Notes under the pieces: generated by a model
The model's input: only the letters and a program-made list of their open reading frames with translations
Database searches by the model: none
What the model was told of the DNA's origin: nothing
Program-made: the position numbers and the translations under genes
Assembly: GCA_944381165.1 (NCBI GenBank)
Contig: CALWKC010000019.1
Span: forward strand, 1-55,535
Length of the DNA stretch: 55,535 nt
Direction: 5' to 3'
Source of the DNA: an uncultured Lachnospira sp.
GTDB lineage: Bacteria; Bacillota; Clostridia; Lachnospirales; Lachnospiraceae
Shown here: positions 35,759-44,696 of the stretch, piece after piece
Numbering within the stretch: the stretch's first letter is position 1
Layout of the letters: every line of letters starts with the position of its first letter

Positions 35759-37186
35759 ATGAGAGAGAAATTTAAGTTTAAGTATATATTATGGGCTGCT
35801 ATTGTTCTTCAGTTAATTGTTGACGGATTTGTAATAGGGAAACTTATCGGCATGAATGTTGTGCCGGTATTATATCTTGTAATAATGATTGTTTGCCTTA
35901 TTGCTGTAAATGTACTGACGTTTTTTTCGTCGAGAAAGCTCTGGGCAGGAATTGTAATGCTGATTATTTCTCTTGCTATGTCTGCTGTGATGATTTATGG
36001 ATTTGATGTTATAAATAAAGCGGATTCAACTGTTAATAACGTATCGCAGGATTCAGACAAACAGGTTACGGAGATGGTAATAGTAGTGCTTGACGACAGC
36101 GAGGTGCAGGAAATCAGCGATTTAAAGGAATTTCTTGTGGGATACTTAAATGACAGCGATATTGAAGCGTCACAGAGTATGCTGGACCAGATAAAGGAAG
36201 CAGCAGGAGATATATCCGCTGCTGAGTTTGGAGGTATAACAGAGGCGGTAAATGCGCTCTATGACAAAACAATTAACGCGCTTGTCATGAATAAGGCATA
36301 TATAGCAGTTCTTGCTGAAACTGAAGAGTACAGTGACTTTGAACAGCGCATAAAACAGATTTATTCTTCGGAGATAGTGAGGTATATAAATATTATTCCC
36401 GAGCAGGAGACAAATCTTGACGCATTTATTGTGTATTTCACCGGTATAGATACTTTTGGCGGCGTAACGGCTACAAGCAGAAGTGACGTAAATATTCTCG
36501 CCGTAGTAAACACAAAGACGAGGCATATTCAGCTTATAAATACCCCGAGAGACTATTACGTTGAGCTTCCAAACAGCGGAGGCACTAAGGATAAGCTTAC
36601 GCATGCGGGAATTTACGGAGTGGATAATTCTATAGGAGCGCTTGAAATGCTTTACGGAATTGACGTTGATTACTATGTGAGAATCAATTTCAGCGGCTTT
36701 GAGCAGATTATCGATGCGCTCGGAGGGATTGACGTGTATTCTGAGTATGATTTCACGGTTGAGCCGATTAAGCATTATACTGTGGGAATAAATCATCTTT
36801 CGGGAATTGAGGCGCTTGCGTTTGCGAGGGAGAGATATTCTTTTGCTGAGGGAGATGTTGCGCGCGGAAAAAATCAGATGGCGGTCATTACTGCTCTCAT
36901 TCAGGAGCTTTCCTCTCCTGAAATTTTATACAATTACACATCGGTGCTTAACAGTATTTCTCAGTCTTTTCAGACAAATATGCAGTCTGAGAATATATAT
37001 GCTCTTGTGAAGAGAGCGCTTTCGTCGTCAAAGGGCTGGACGGTTGACAGTTACAGTGTTGCCGGAGAAGGCGCCTATGCAGAAACGTACTCTATTCCGG
37101 GAATGGAGGTATATGTAATGCGGCCTGACATGTCGGATGTCAATGAGGCAAAAGCTAAGATTGAGGCTGTATTAAGCGAAAATTAA
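35759..37186 (+). CDS. LytR-CpsA-Psr (LCP) family cell-wall glycopolymer ligase
   Basis: 475 residues. Three N-terminal membrane helices (~8-85) precede an accessory region and the LCP domain (~215-440). NTPRDYYVELP, YYVRINFSGFEQIIDALGG and FARERYSFAEGDVARGKNQ carry the conserved Arg and Asp residues that hold the polyisoprenyl-pyrophosphate. LCP proteins transfer lipid-linked polymers to peptidoglycan on the outer face of the membrane. Its presence indicates that the glycan is wall-attached. AAGGAG precedes the ATG. Confidence 0.93.
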   Translation: MREKFKFKYILWAAIVLQLIVDGFVIGKLIGMNVVPVLYLVIMIVCLIAVNVLTFFSSRKLWAGIVMLIISLAMSAVMIYGFDVINKADSTVNNVSQDSDKQVTEMVIVVLDDSEVQEISDLKEFLVGYLNDSDIEASQSMLDQIKEAAGDISAAEFGGITEAVNALYDKTINALVMNKAYIAVLAETEEYSDFEQRIKQIYSSEIVRYINIIPEQETNLDAFIVYFTGIDTFGGVTATSRSDVNILAVVNTKTRHIQLINTPRDYYVELPNSGGTKDKLTHAGIYGVDNSIGALEMLYGIDVDYYVRINFSGFEQIIDALGGIDVYSEYDFTVEPIKHYTVGINHLSGIEALAFARERYSFAEGDVARGKNQMAVITALIQELSSPEILYNYTSVLNSISQSFQTNMQSENIYALVKRALSSSKGWTVDSYSVAGEGAYAETYSIPGMEVYVMRPDMSDVNEAKAKIEAVLSEN

Positions 37187-37213
37187 TGACTGTTGTTTAG
37201 GGGAGCAGATGCG

Positions 37214-38506
37214 ATGAAGAGGGATAAGGTCATTGTAACAAAGAGAAGATATGGATTGCTGAGAATGTTTATACTCATTGTTGTGCTTTCGGCTGAATTT
37301 ATTTTTACAGTTGAGGCGGGAAGCTCAAAGGTAGGCGACAGTAATTTTATCTGGCTATATACAGCTTATATTATGCTGACAATCCTTTTTTTTGCAAACA
37401 GCCACAGTAAGGGAGTTTATCTCAAATATGAGGCTGCGCTGAGTCTTGTCATAAAATGTGTAGTTATAAATCTTATTACGGGATTTTTTCTGTGTGCGTT
37501 GTCAGAGATTGAAAGCAAGGGCGGTTTATGGCTTAGGCTTTTTGCCATGACGGTTATAAATATTATAAGTATTTCGCTTGTCTGTATTTTCATGGACTGG
37601 TATGCCCGCCTTAAAAATCCGCAGGGCAGAAGTATGCTTCACATTTGCGAGCCGGGGACAGAATTGGACGAGTATGAGGGCTGTGATATTTTTTATATAG
37701 ATGATTTCCCTGATACAGAAAAGCTGTCAGAAAAAATCAGCAGATATGACCAGGTTTATCTTCACGATTTGACCGCATGGCACAGAAATATAGTCATGAA
37801 GCTGTGTTTTGAGAAGGAGATAACAGTATTTTGTACGGTAAGAGTTGCGGATATTCTGTTAAAGTCTTATGGTATCGCGCAGGATGCAGATATTCCTGTT
37901 TATTATTGTACAAGCTTTGGAATAGGAAGGGCGTCGGCATTTATAAAGCGTTGTTTTGATATTGGGGCATCTCTGGCTGCGCTTATAATAACTTCTCCCG
38001 TAATGCTTATTACTGCGGTGCTTATTAAATGTGAGGACGGAGGTCCTGTCATATACAGCCAGACGCGGTGTACTAAGGATATGAAGGAATTTAAGATATA
38101 CAAATTCAGAAGCATGGCTCAGTCAGATGACGGCAAGGTGTGTCTGGCAACAGAGGATAAGCACAGAATTACCCGTGTAGGAAAGATTATAAGAAGGTAT
38201 AAGATTGACGAACTGCCGCAGTTTGTTAATATCTTAAAAGGGGAAATGAGTATAGTGGGTCCAAGACCTGAGAGACCTGAGCTTATGGCTGAAGCGGTGC
38301 GCGAGATACCCGAGTTTATGCTGCGCACAAAGGTCAGAGCCGGGCTTACAGGATATGCTCAGGTGAGAAGCTGTTATAATACGTCTTATCAGGAAAAACT
38401 CCTGTGGGATTTAATGTATATACAGAATTTTTCTTTGCTTCTGGACATAAAAATTATGATTATGACTGTATTTGCAATATTTTCCGGAAACATAAGGGAA
38501 GTATAA
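37214..38506 (+). CDS. Polyprenyl-phosphate sugar-phosphate transferase (initiating glycosyltransferase)
   Basis: 430 residues: about four N-terminal membrane helices, a degenerate nucleotide-binding middle and the C-terminal bacterial sugar transferase domain (~235-430). That domain has YKFRSM, DELPQFVNILKGEMSIVGPRPERPE and VRAGLTGYAQV. It transfers a sugar-1-phosphate from a nucleotide sugar to undecaprenyl phosphate, starting glycan assembly. ATG at 37214 follows AGGGGAG; an upstream TTG is less likely. It is the last clear polysaccharide gene. Confidence 0.93.
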   Translation: MKRDKVIVTKRRYGLLRMFILIVVLSAEFIFTVEAGSSKVGDSNFIWLYTAYIMLTILFFANSHSKGVYLKYEAALSLVIKCVVINLITGFFLCALSEIESKGGLWLRLFAMTVINIISISLVCIFMDWYARLKNPQGRSMLHICEPGTELDEYEGCDIFYIDDFPDTEKLSEKISRYDQVYLHDLTAWHRNIVMKLCFEKEITVFCTVRVADILLKSYGIAQDADIPVYYCTSFGIGRASAFIKRCFDIGASLAALIITSPVMLITAVLIKCEDGGPVIYSQTRCTKDMKEFKIYKFRSMAQSDDGKVCLATEDKHRITRVGKIIRRYKIDELPQFVNILKGEMSIVGPRPERPELMAEAVREIPEFMLRTKVRAGLTGYAQVRSCYNTSYQEKLLWDLMYIQNFSLLLDIKIMIMTVFAIFSGNIREV

Positions 38507-38539
38507 AAGTAATAAATTACGAAAGGGGAATTTACTAAA

Positions 38540-40174
38540 ATGCCTGTAATGGAGTATCTTGAGAGGAATGCGAGACTGTATCCTGACGAGGTGGCGCTTG
38601 TTGAGCTTAATCCGGAGGAGGAGGATACCCGAAGGACTACATGGAAAGAGTATGACCTTATCCAGCCTACGCGGTTTGAGCCGTACAGAAGGGAGATTAC
38701 GTGGAGTATCTTCAATGAAAAGGCAAACCGTTTTGCCAATATGCTTATTGGGCGGGGAATTAAGAAAGGAGATAAGGTTGCTATACTTATGTATAACTGC
38801 CTTGAGTGGCTTCCGATATATTTCGGCGTGTTGAAGAGCGGCGCGATTGCGGTCCCTTTCAATTTCAGATATGATGCAGATGAGATTTTGTACTGCGCTA
38901 AGCTCGCCGAGGTTGACATGATTGTGTTCGGACCTGAATTTATAGGAAGAATAGAAATCAATGCGGACAGCTTAAGCAAGGGACGTCTTTTGATATATGT
39001 CGGCGACAACTGTCCAAGCTTTGCGGAGAGTTATCGCGAGCTGGTTGCAGATTGTTCAAGCCAGTCTCCTAAGGTAGAGATTACGGATGACGATTTTGGG
39101 GCAATCTATTTTTCGTCCGGCACAACAGGATTTCCTAAGGCAATATTACATAAACATCAGAGTCTTACTCAGGCTGCTCAAATGGAGCAGGTGCATCACG
39201 CGACGGGAAGAGAGGATACGTTTTTATGCATTCCTCCTTTGTATCACACAGGGGCTAAGTTTCATTGGATGGGAAGCCTTGTTGCGGGAAGCAGAGCCGT
39301 TCTCTTAAAAGGAACAAAGCCGGAGACGATACTCTCAGCTATCTCAAATGAGCACTGTACGATTGTGTGGCTGCTTGTTCCGTGGGCTCAGGATATACTT
39401 GACGCTCTTGACAGGGGCAATATTAAGCTCTCTGATTATCAGCTTTCTCAGTGGCGGCTTATGCACATCGGCGCTCAGCCTGTTCCGCCGTCGCTTATAA
39501 AGCGCTGGAAAGAGTATTTTCCAAAGCACCAGTACGATACAAATTATGGTTTGTCGGAGTCGACGGGACCGGGCTGTGTTCATCTCGGAATGGAAAATAT
39601 CAATAAAGTCGGTGCAATCGGTATTCCGGGATACAGGTGGGAGTGCAAAATTGTCGATGAAAATGATAACGAGGTAGAGCGCGGAAAGGTCGGAGAGCTC
39701 TGTGTAAAGGGGCCTGGAGTTATGACCTGTTATTATAATGACGAGGAAGCTACAAAAGAGGTCTTAAAAGACGGGTGGCTCTATACAGGCGATATGGCAA
39801 TGCAGGATAAGGACGGTTTTTATTTTCTTGTTGACAGGAAAAAGGATGTGATTGTCAGCGGAGGTGAGAATATTTATCCTGTTCAGATAGAAGACTTTAT
39901 GCGCAGAAATGATAAAATCAAGGACGTGGCTGTTATAGGTCTTCCGGACAGACGTCTCGGAGAGAAAACGGCGGCAATTATTGAAGTCAAAGAGGGCATG
40001 GTCTGTTCAAAGGAAGAGATAGATGAGTTTTGTCAGGCTCTTCCGAGATATAAAAGACCTAAGGAGGTTATTTTTGCATGTATACCAAGAAATGCTACCG
40101 GAAAGATTGAGAAGCCGAAGCTTAGAAAAATCTACGGTGCAGAAAATCTTGTGGCGCATGAAAATATGGCCTGA
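38540..40174 (+). CDS. Adenylate-forming acyl/aryl-CoA ligase
   Basis: 544 residues of the AMP-binding superfamily. The ATP loop YFSSGTTGFPKAI is near residues 188-200, GWLYTGDMA near 412, and the catalytic Lys lies in NATGKIEKPKLRK near the C-terminus. It activates a carboxylate as acyl-AMP and then CoA thioester. The next two genes encode indolepyruvate oxidoreductase, so the substrate is probably an arylacetate such as phenyl- or indoleacetate; fatty acids cannot be excluded. GAAAGGGG precedes the ATG. Confidence 0.87.
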   Translation: MPVMEYLERNARLYPDEVALVELNPEEEDTRRTTWKEYDLIQPTRFEPYRREITWSIFNEKANRFANMLIGRGIKKGDKVAILMYNCLEWLPIYFGVLKSGAIAVPFNFRYDADEILYCAKLAEVDMIVFGPEFIGRIEINADSLSKGRLLIYVGDNCPSFAESYRELVADCSSQSPKVEITDDDFGAIYFSSGTTGFPKAILHKHQSLTQAAQMEQVHHATGREDTFLCIPPLYHTGAKFHWMGSLVAGSRAVLLKGTKPETILSAISNEHCTIVWLLVPWAQDILDALDRGNIKLSDYQLSQWRLMHIGAQPVPPSLIKRWKEYFPKHQYDTNYGLSESTGPGCVHLGMENINKVGAIGIPGYRWECKIVDENDNEVERGKVGELCVKGPGVMTCYYNDEEATKEVLKDGWLYTGDMAMQDKDGFYFLVDRKKDVIVSGGENIYPVQIEDFMRRNDKIKDVAVIGLPDRRLGEKTAAIIEVKEGMVCSKEEIDEFCQALPRYKRPKEVIFACIPRNATGKIEKPKLRKIYGAENLVAHENMA

Positions 40175-40196
40175 AAATATATTATGAAAACGGAGG

Positions 40197-41927
40197 ATGA
40201 GTATGAAAGAGTTGATGCTTGGAAATAAAGCCGTCGCCAGAGGGCTTTATGAAGCGGGCTGTATGGTTGTTTCAAGTTATCCCGGAACACCCAGTACAGA
40301 GATTACAGAGGAGGCAGCAAAATACGACGAGGTGTACTGCGAATGGGCACCGAATGAAAAGGTAGCGCTTGAGGTGGCTCACGGCGCCACAGTCGGGGGA
40401 AGAAGAAGCGCGTGCGCAATGAAGCATGTAGGCTTAAATGTCGCTGCCGACCCATTGTTTACTATATCTTATCAGGGGCTTAACGCCGGTCTTGTAATAT
40501 GCGTGGCGGATGATCCGGGAATGCATTCGTCGCAGAATGAACAGGATTCAAGACATTATGCGAAGGCTGCAAAGATTCCTATGCTTGAGCCTTCAGACTC
40601 GCAGGAGGCGCTTACCTTTACCAAGAAGGCATTTGAAATGTCAGAAAAATATAATACTCCTGTGCTTATTAAGATGTGTACCAGAGTGTCCCATTCACAG
40701 AGCGTTGTGGAGCCGGGAGAGAGAGTTGTTCCGGAACAGGTGCCTTATGTTAAAGACCCTGCAAAGGTTATGATGACATTAAATTCAAGAAACGCGCATG
40801 TGCGTGTTGAGCAGCGCACGAAGGATTTAACAGCTCTTGCGGAGGACTGCGATTTTAACAGAGTTGAGATGGGAGATATAAAACTCGGCATAATTACCTC
40901 ATCGACGTCTTACCAGTATGCAAGAGAGGTGTTTGGTGAGAAAGCAAGTATTTTAAAGCTTGGTATGATTTATCCTCTGCCTGAAAAGCTCATACTTGAT
41001 TTTGCGTCAAGAGTTGATGAGGTCATTGTTCTTGAGGAGCTTGACCCGTTTATCGAGGAGCATTGCAGACAGCTCGGGATAAAGGTAAGAGGCAAGGATT
41101 TATTCCCTATATGCGGTGAGTTTTCTCAAAATCTTGTAAGAGAGTGCATGGGAATGGATACAGCGCCTGTCTTACATATTGATGATAATATTCCTCCGAG
41201 ACCTCCGGTAATGTGTGCGGGATGTCCTCACAGAGGTATATTTTATACATTAAAGAAAAATAACTGTATGGTATACGGCGATATAGGCTGTTATACTCTG
41301 GGTGCAGTTGCGCCGCTGAACGCTATGGATCTGAATGTCTGTATGGGTGCCTCATGTTCCGGACTTCACGGCTTTAACAAGGTTATGGGAGAGCAGGGAG
41401 AAAAGCACAGCGTGGGCGTTATAGGCGATTCTACGTTTATTCATTCAGGTATTACAGGAATTACCGATATTGCATACAATATGAGCAATTCGACCGTTAT
41501 TATTCTTGATAATTCTATTACAGGTATGACCGGACATCAGCAGAACCCTACTACAGGCAAAAATCTGCGCGGCGAGCCGGCAGGAAAGGTTGATTTGGAG
41601 GCGTTGTGCCGGGCGATAGGCTTTGAACGTGTCCGTGTAGTTGACCCTTATAACCTTGCGGAGGTTGATGCTGTGCTTAAAGAAGAGCTGGCAGCAGACG
41701 AGCCTTCTATTATTATAAGCCGCCGTCCGTGTGTAATGATTAAGGGGACTGTGCATAAGCCGCCGCTTAAGGTTGACACTGACAAATGTATCGGATGTAA
41801 AGCGTGTATGCGAATAGGCTGTCCTGCGATTTCCGTAACGGACGGCAAGGCAAAGATAGACCCTACGCTTTGCGTGGGCTGTGAGGTTTGTACTCAGATG
41901 TGTAAATTTGACGCGCTTAAGGCTTAA
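40197..41927 (+). CDS. iorA: Indolepyruvate:ferredoxin oxidoreductase, alpha subunit
   Basis: 576 residues. The thiamine-diphosphate enzyme region (VIGDSTFIHSGITGITDIAYN near 405) and two C-terminal 4Fe-4S motifs, CIGCKACMRIGC and CVGCEVCTQMC, are complete. With IorB it converts aryl pyruvates plus CoA to aryl-acetyl-CoA and CO2 using ferredoxin, and may run in reverse. CGGAGG lies before the ATG. Together with the ligase upstream it suggests aromatic amino acid salvage from aryl acids or their fermentation. Confidence 0.95.
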   Translation: MSMKELMLGNKAVARGLYEAGCMVVSSYPGTPSTEITEEAAKYDEVYCEWAPNEKVALEVAHGATVGGRRSACAMKHVGLNVAADPLFTISYQGLNAGLVICVADDPGMHSSQNEQDSRHYAKAAKIPMLEPSDSQEALTFTKKAFEMSEKYNTPVLIKMCTRVSHSQSVVEPGERVVPEQVPYVKDPAKVMMTLNSRNAHVRVEQRTKDLTALAEDCDFNRVEMGDIKLGIITSSTSYQYAREVFGEKASILKLGMIYPLPEKLILDFASRVDEVIVLEELDPFIEEHCRQLGIKVRGKDLFPICGEFSQNLVRECMGMDTAPVLHIDDNIPPRPPVMCAGCPHRGIFYTLKKNNCMVYGDIGCYTLGAVAPLNAMDLNVCMGASCSGLHGFNKVMGEQGEKHSVGVIGDSTFIHSGITGITDIAYNMSNSTVIILDNSITGMTGHQQNPTTGKNLRGEPAGKVDLEALCRAIGFERVRVVDPYNLAEVDAVLKEELAADEPSIIISRRPCVMIKGTVHKPPLKVDTDKCIGCKACMRIGCPAISVTDGKAKIDPTLCVGCEVCTQMCKFDALKA

Positions 41928-41942
41928 GCAAGGAGGGTAAAC

Positions 41943-42518
41943 ATGGATACTAAAAATATTATGATTGTAGGCGTCGGCGGACAGGGAACTTTGCTGGCGA
42001 GTAAAATGCTTGGATATGTGCTTCTCGGTCAGGGCTATGACGTTAAGGTGTCTGAGGTGCACGGAATGAGCCAGAGGGGCGGAAGTGTTGTAACATACGT
42101 GAGATATGGCAAAAAGGTATACTCTCCTGTTATTGATAAGGGGGAAGCCGATATTATTATTTCATTTGAAAAGCTCGAAGCAGCCAGATGGCTTGAATAC
42201 CTTAAGACTGACGGACTGATTATAACCAATACTCAGGAAGTTGAGCCAATGCCGGTAATCACGGGTGCAGCCGAGTATCCGCAGCAGCTTATAGAGAAGA
42301 TGCAGGCGGCAGGAGCTAAGGTCGACGCAAAGGATTTTCTTTCTATTGCACAGTCGGCAGGCTCTGCAAAGGCTGTCAATATAGCTTTAATGGGAAGACT
42401 TTCTACATATTTCCCGGAAATCAGTGATGAACAGTGGCAGGAGGCGATTGAGAAAATAGTTCCGCCTAAGTTTCTTGAACTCAACAGAACTGCTTTCGAG
42501 GCCGGAAGAAACGCCTAG
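41943..42518 (+). CDS. iorB: Indolepyruvate:ferredoxin oxidoreductase, beta subunit
   Basis: 191 residues, the small gamma-type subunit of the 2-oxoacid:ferredoxin oxidoreductase family: IMIVGVGGQGTLLASKMLG at the N-terminus and EVHGMSQRGGSVVTYVRYG near residues 38-56. It follows iorA after 15 bases with AAGGAGG, so both are co-translated. Confidence 0.95.
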   Translation: MDTKNIMIVGVGGQGTLLASKMLGYVLLGQGYDVKVSEVHGMSQRGGSVVTYVRYGKKVYSPVIDKGEADIIISFEKLEAARWLEYLKTDGLIITNTQEVEPMPVITGAAEYPQQLIEKMQAAGAKVDAKDFLSIAQSAGSAKAVNIALMGRLSTYFPEISDEQWQEAIEKIVPPKFLELNRTAFEAGRNA

Positions 42519-42592
42519 CAGGAAACTCAAAAACTGTTTTTTATTAATAAAATAAGTTTAATTATATTGATATAATTATATAAAGAAATACA

Positions 42593-42632
42593 TCTATGTA
42601 GGCAATAACTGCAATGGCTTAATATTTATCTT
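42593..42632 (+). promoter_or_regulatory. Conserved XRE-upstream element, copy 3
   Basis: TCTATGTAGG is followed after exactly 16 bases by TTAATATTTATCTT, the same layout as copies 1 and 2. Confidence 0.5.
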
Positions 42633-42663
42633 AACGGTGTGATTTTGTACGTGGAGGATAAAT

Positions 42664-43350
42664 ATGGGCGACTATACGGACGTGCTTAAAAGGCTCGTCA
42701 TGTACAGAAAATCTCTCGGATTGATTCAGACGGAACTCGCAGAGAAAGTCGGAATAGGTCAGGAGCAGTATTCTTACATAGAAAACGGAAGCGTGAAAAT
42801 AAGCGGACATCTTCTGCTGGAATTTATGAAGGTCGGCTTTGGGACAGACGAACTGATAGCAGGCAGAAGTTACAGCTATGAGGCAGATGATTTAGACAGA
42901 GCGATAAATACAATCGATACAGATGAAAATAAAAATTTCGCGTTAAAACTGCTAGCAGAGCTTATTGTAAATAAGAGCCGCCAAAGGCGTGAGCATATGA
43001 ATGGCGAGACGGCGGACAATATGGAGATGCTTGACGCGCTTTCGCAGTCGTGGAATGATTTTTCAATGACGCAGTTTGTCAGGACAAGACTGTCCTTAAG
43101 CCAGATAGAAATGGCGGAGAGGCTTGGACTGGGAATAAAGAAATACAGAGAGCTGGAGAGGGAGACAATATATCCGGACGCGGAGACGCTTCTGAGTCTG
43201 TATAATATGTCGAATTATCAGCCAACGCTTTTTATGAATATGAGCGACAGAAAAACACAGATAATAAAAAGTATATGGTGTATATTCACACCGGCAGAAA
43301 AGGAAAAACTCCTTAATTATGCGGTGGCTTCAGCAAATATACTGGATTGA
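42664..43350 (+). CDS. XRE family regulator with two HTH domains (paralogue 3)
   Basis: 228 residues, same architecture as paralogues 1 and 2 and nearly identical to paralogue 2 over the C-terminal half (LSQIEMAERLGLGIKKYREL). GTGGAGG precedes the ATG. It lies downstream of iorB with 145 bases between and is convergent with a leftward lipoprotein gene only 15 bases away, with no visible terminator between. It marks the right border of the polysaccharide segment. Target genes are unknown. Confidence 0.87.
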   Translation: MGDYTDVLKRLVMYRKSLGLIQTELAEKVGIGQEQYSYIENGSVKISGHLLLEFMKVGFGTDELIAGRSYSYEADDLDRAINTIDTDENKNFALKLLAELIVNKSRQRREHMNGETADNMEMLDALSQSWNDFSMTQFVRTRLSLSQIEMAERLGLGIKKYRELERETIYPDAETLLSLYNMSNYQPTLFMNMSDRKTQIIKSIWCIFTPAEKEKLLNYAVASANILD

Positions 43351-43365
43351 AACGCTGTGCTTTTA

Positions 43366-43992
43366 TCACACGGGCTCGATTTTTATATAACCGGACAGTC
43401 GGCTTATATATTCAGCTCCTGTTACGGCATGACCAAGCTCATACAGAGAACTGTTGGCGTTATAATCACCATAAAACATTACAACGTCTCCCCACGGGGC
43501 GTAATAAGCCAATGTTCCGGCTCCTGTATTTGCCGCAGGGGTATCTGTGACGTCTAATTCGTCGGGATAAAATATTTTTTCATTATTACTGTAATTTTCC
43601 ACTTCAACCGTGAGAGGAAGCTGGTTGTACAGATCAAGTGCCGCCGCGCTCTCATTCAGTTCAAATACAACTGTATTTCCGTTGTCGTCCTGAACGCGAA
43701 TTTGCCTGTTAGTTATCTCATTCGTCATATCACTGTTATCCTCCTTGCTCTGTGATGTATAGCCTATATCGTTAAGCCATTTAAGAACGCTTTGCTGTGA
43801 CTGCGATACCTTGGGGCGGTAAATTCCGAGTACATTTTCTTCAACAGTACAGTTTTCAGGCAATGACGCAGTGATGTCCTCGACGCTGTTTGGCTGAGCG
43901 GCGGTCTGCCCCGTGTTATTGCTGTTTCTGCCGCAGGCTGCCAGTGATATAATAAATATAACAGCTAATATACACAAAAAGTATCGTTTCAT
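43366..43992 (-). CDS. Lipoprotein with cyclophilin-like domain
   Basis: 208 residues. The lipoprotein signal peptide ends with LAAC (Cys near residue 20). The C-terminal ~115 residues resemble the cyclophilin-like domain often found with flavodoxins: VVFELNESAAALDLYNQLP, EKIFYPDELDV and YYAPWGDVVMFYGDY. It is the third gene of the leftward flavodoxin operon and overlaps the DUF4405-type gene by 4 bases. It is probably anchored on the outside of the membrane; its function is unknown. Confidence 0.8.
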   Translation of the reverse strand: MKRYFLCILAVIFIISLAACGRNSNNTGQTAAQPNSVEDITASLPENCTVEENVLGIYRPKVSQSQQSVLKWLNDIGYTSQSKEDNSDMTNEITNRQIRVQDDNGNTVVFELNESAAALDLYNQLPLTVEVENYSNNEKIFYPDELDVTDTPAANTGAGTLAYYAPWGDVVMFYGDYNANSSLYELGHAVTGAEYISRLSGYIKIEPV

Positions 43993-44681
43993 TTCTTAAC
44001 CCCCTTTTGCTTAGGTAATTTAATAAAAAGCTGACGAATATAATAAACAATCCATATCCAAAATCCCATAATTGCCGTGTAATCCAAAAAGAACAGAAAC
44101 AAAGGCCGTTCCATGTCAAAAAAGACGAAATGTTTTTTCAACAGCATATAGGACAGTAAATCATGTTTTATAAAGGCTGTCAGACCGTAACATGCAATTA
44201 ATAACGCCGCTCCGCGCAGGCACCATCGCAGAATATCCGAAAGCCTGTTTTTTCCAACCATTTTTTTAATCATTCCGAGAAGCATTCCCCAGTGGAGCCC
44301 TAAGTGAATCGACATAAGAACGAAGCCCCAATATGAGGAGAGCATATGAAGTGTTCTGGCAAACGAGGTCATACCTCTAATCCGTATAAAATCAAATACA
44401 TAGCGTGACAGGATTATTCCGCTTACCATCAGACCTGTCATACAGATAAAAACCATAAAATTTACTGCCGTCTGTATGATCCGAAGAATGGAATATTTGC
44501 CATGAAACAGATTTTTGTACCATTTACGGTTTAAAATGTGATGAAGTATAAAAAGTATGAACATTCCGCTTCCTATCCATTCATGAGTCTTCTCGCCTAT
44601 TAAAAGATAGGACATACAGGCAAGAAGGGCGGCGGTCATACATATATCAACAATAATTTTAATTTTTACGCTTAGTTTCAT
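43989..44681 (-). CDS. DUF4405-like integral membrane protein (cytochrome b-type)
   Basis: 230 residues with about six membrane helices. Histidines within helices (HEWIGSGMFILFILHHIL, RTLHMLSSYW, SIHLGLHWGM) suggest haem ligation as in cytochrome b561-like DUF4405 proteins. It sits between an extracytoplasmic flavodoxin and the cyclophilin-like lipoprotein, which makes electron transfer across the membrane plausible. AAAAGGAGC precedes the ATG. Confidence 0.75.
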   Translation of the reverse strand: MKLSVKIKIIVDICMTAALLACMSYLLIGEKTHEWIGSGMFILFILHHILNRKWYKNLFHGKYSILRIIQTAVNFMVFICMTGLMVSGIILSRYVFDFIRIRGMTSFARTLHMLSSYWGFVLMSIHLGLHWGMLLGMIKKMVGKNRLSDILRWCLRGAALLIACYGLTAFIKHDLLSYMLLKKHFVFFDMERPLFLFFLDYTAIMGFWIWIVYYIRQLFIKLPKQKGVKK

Positions 44682-44696
44682 GTATGCTCCTTTTAT

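Noticed and set aside
36170-36796. 208-residue leftward frame over the LCP gene
   Set aside because: Antisense to conserved LCP motifs and lacking any start signal.
41445-42062. 205-residue leftward frame over iorA/iorB
   Set aside because: Antisense shadow of well-recognised oxidoreductase genes; no family resemblance.
43347-43557. Two short rightward frames after the third XRE gene
   Set aside because: Both are antisense to the cyclophilin-like lipoprotein and lack ribosome binding sites.
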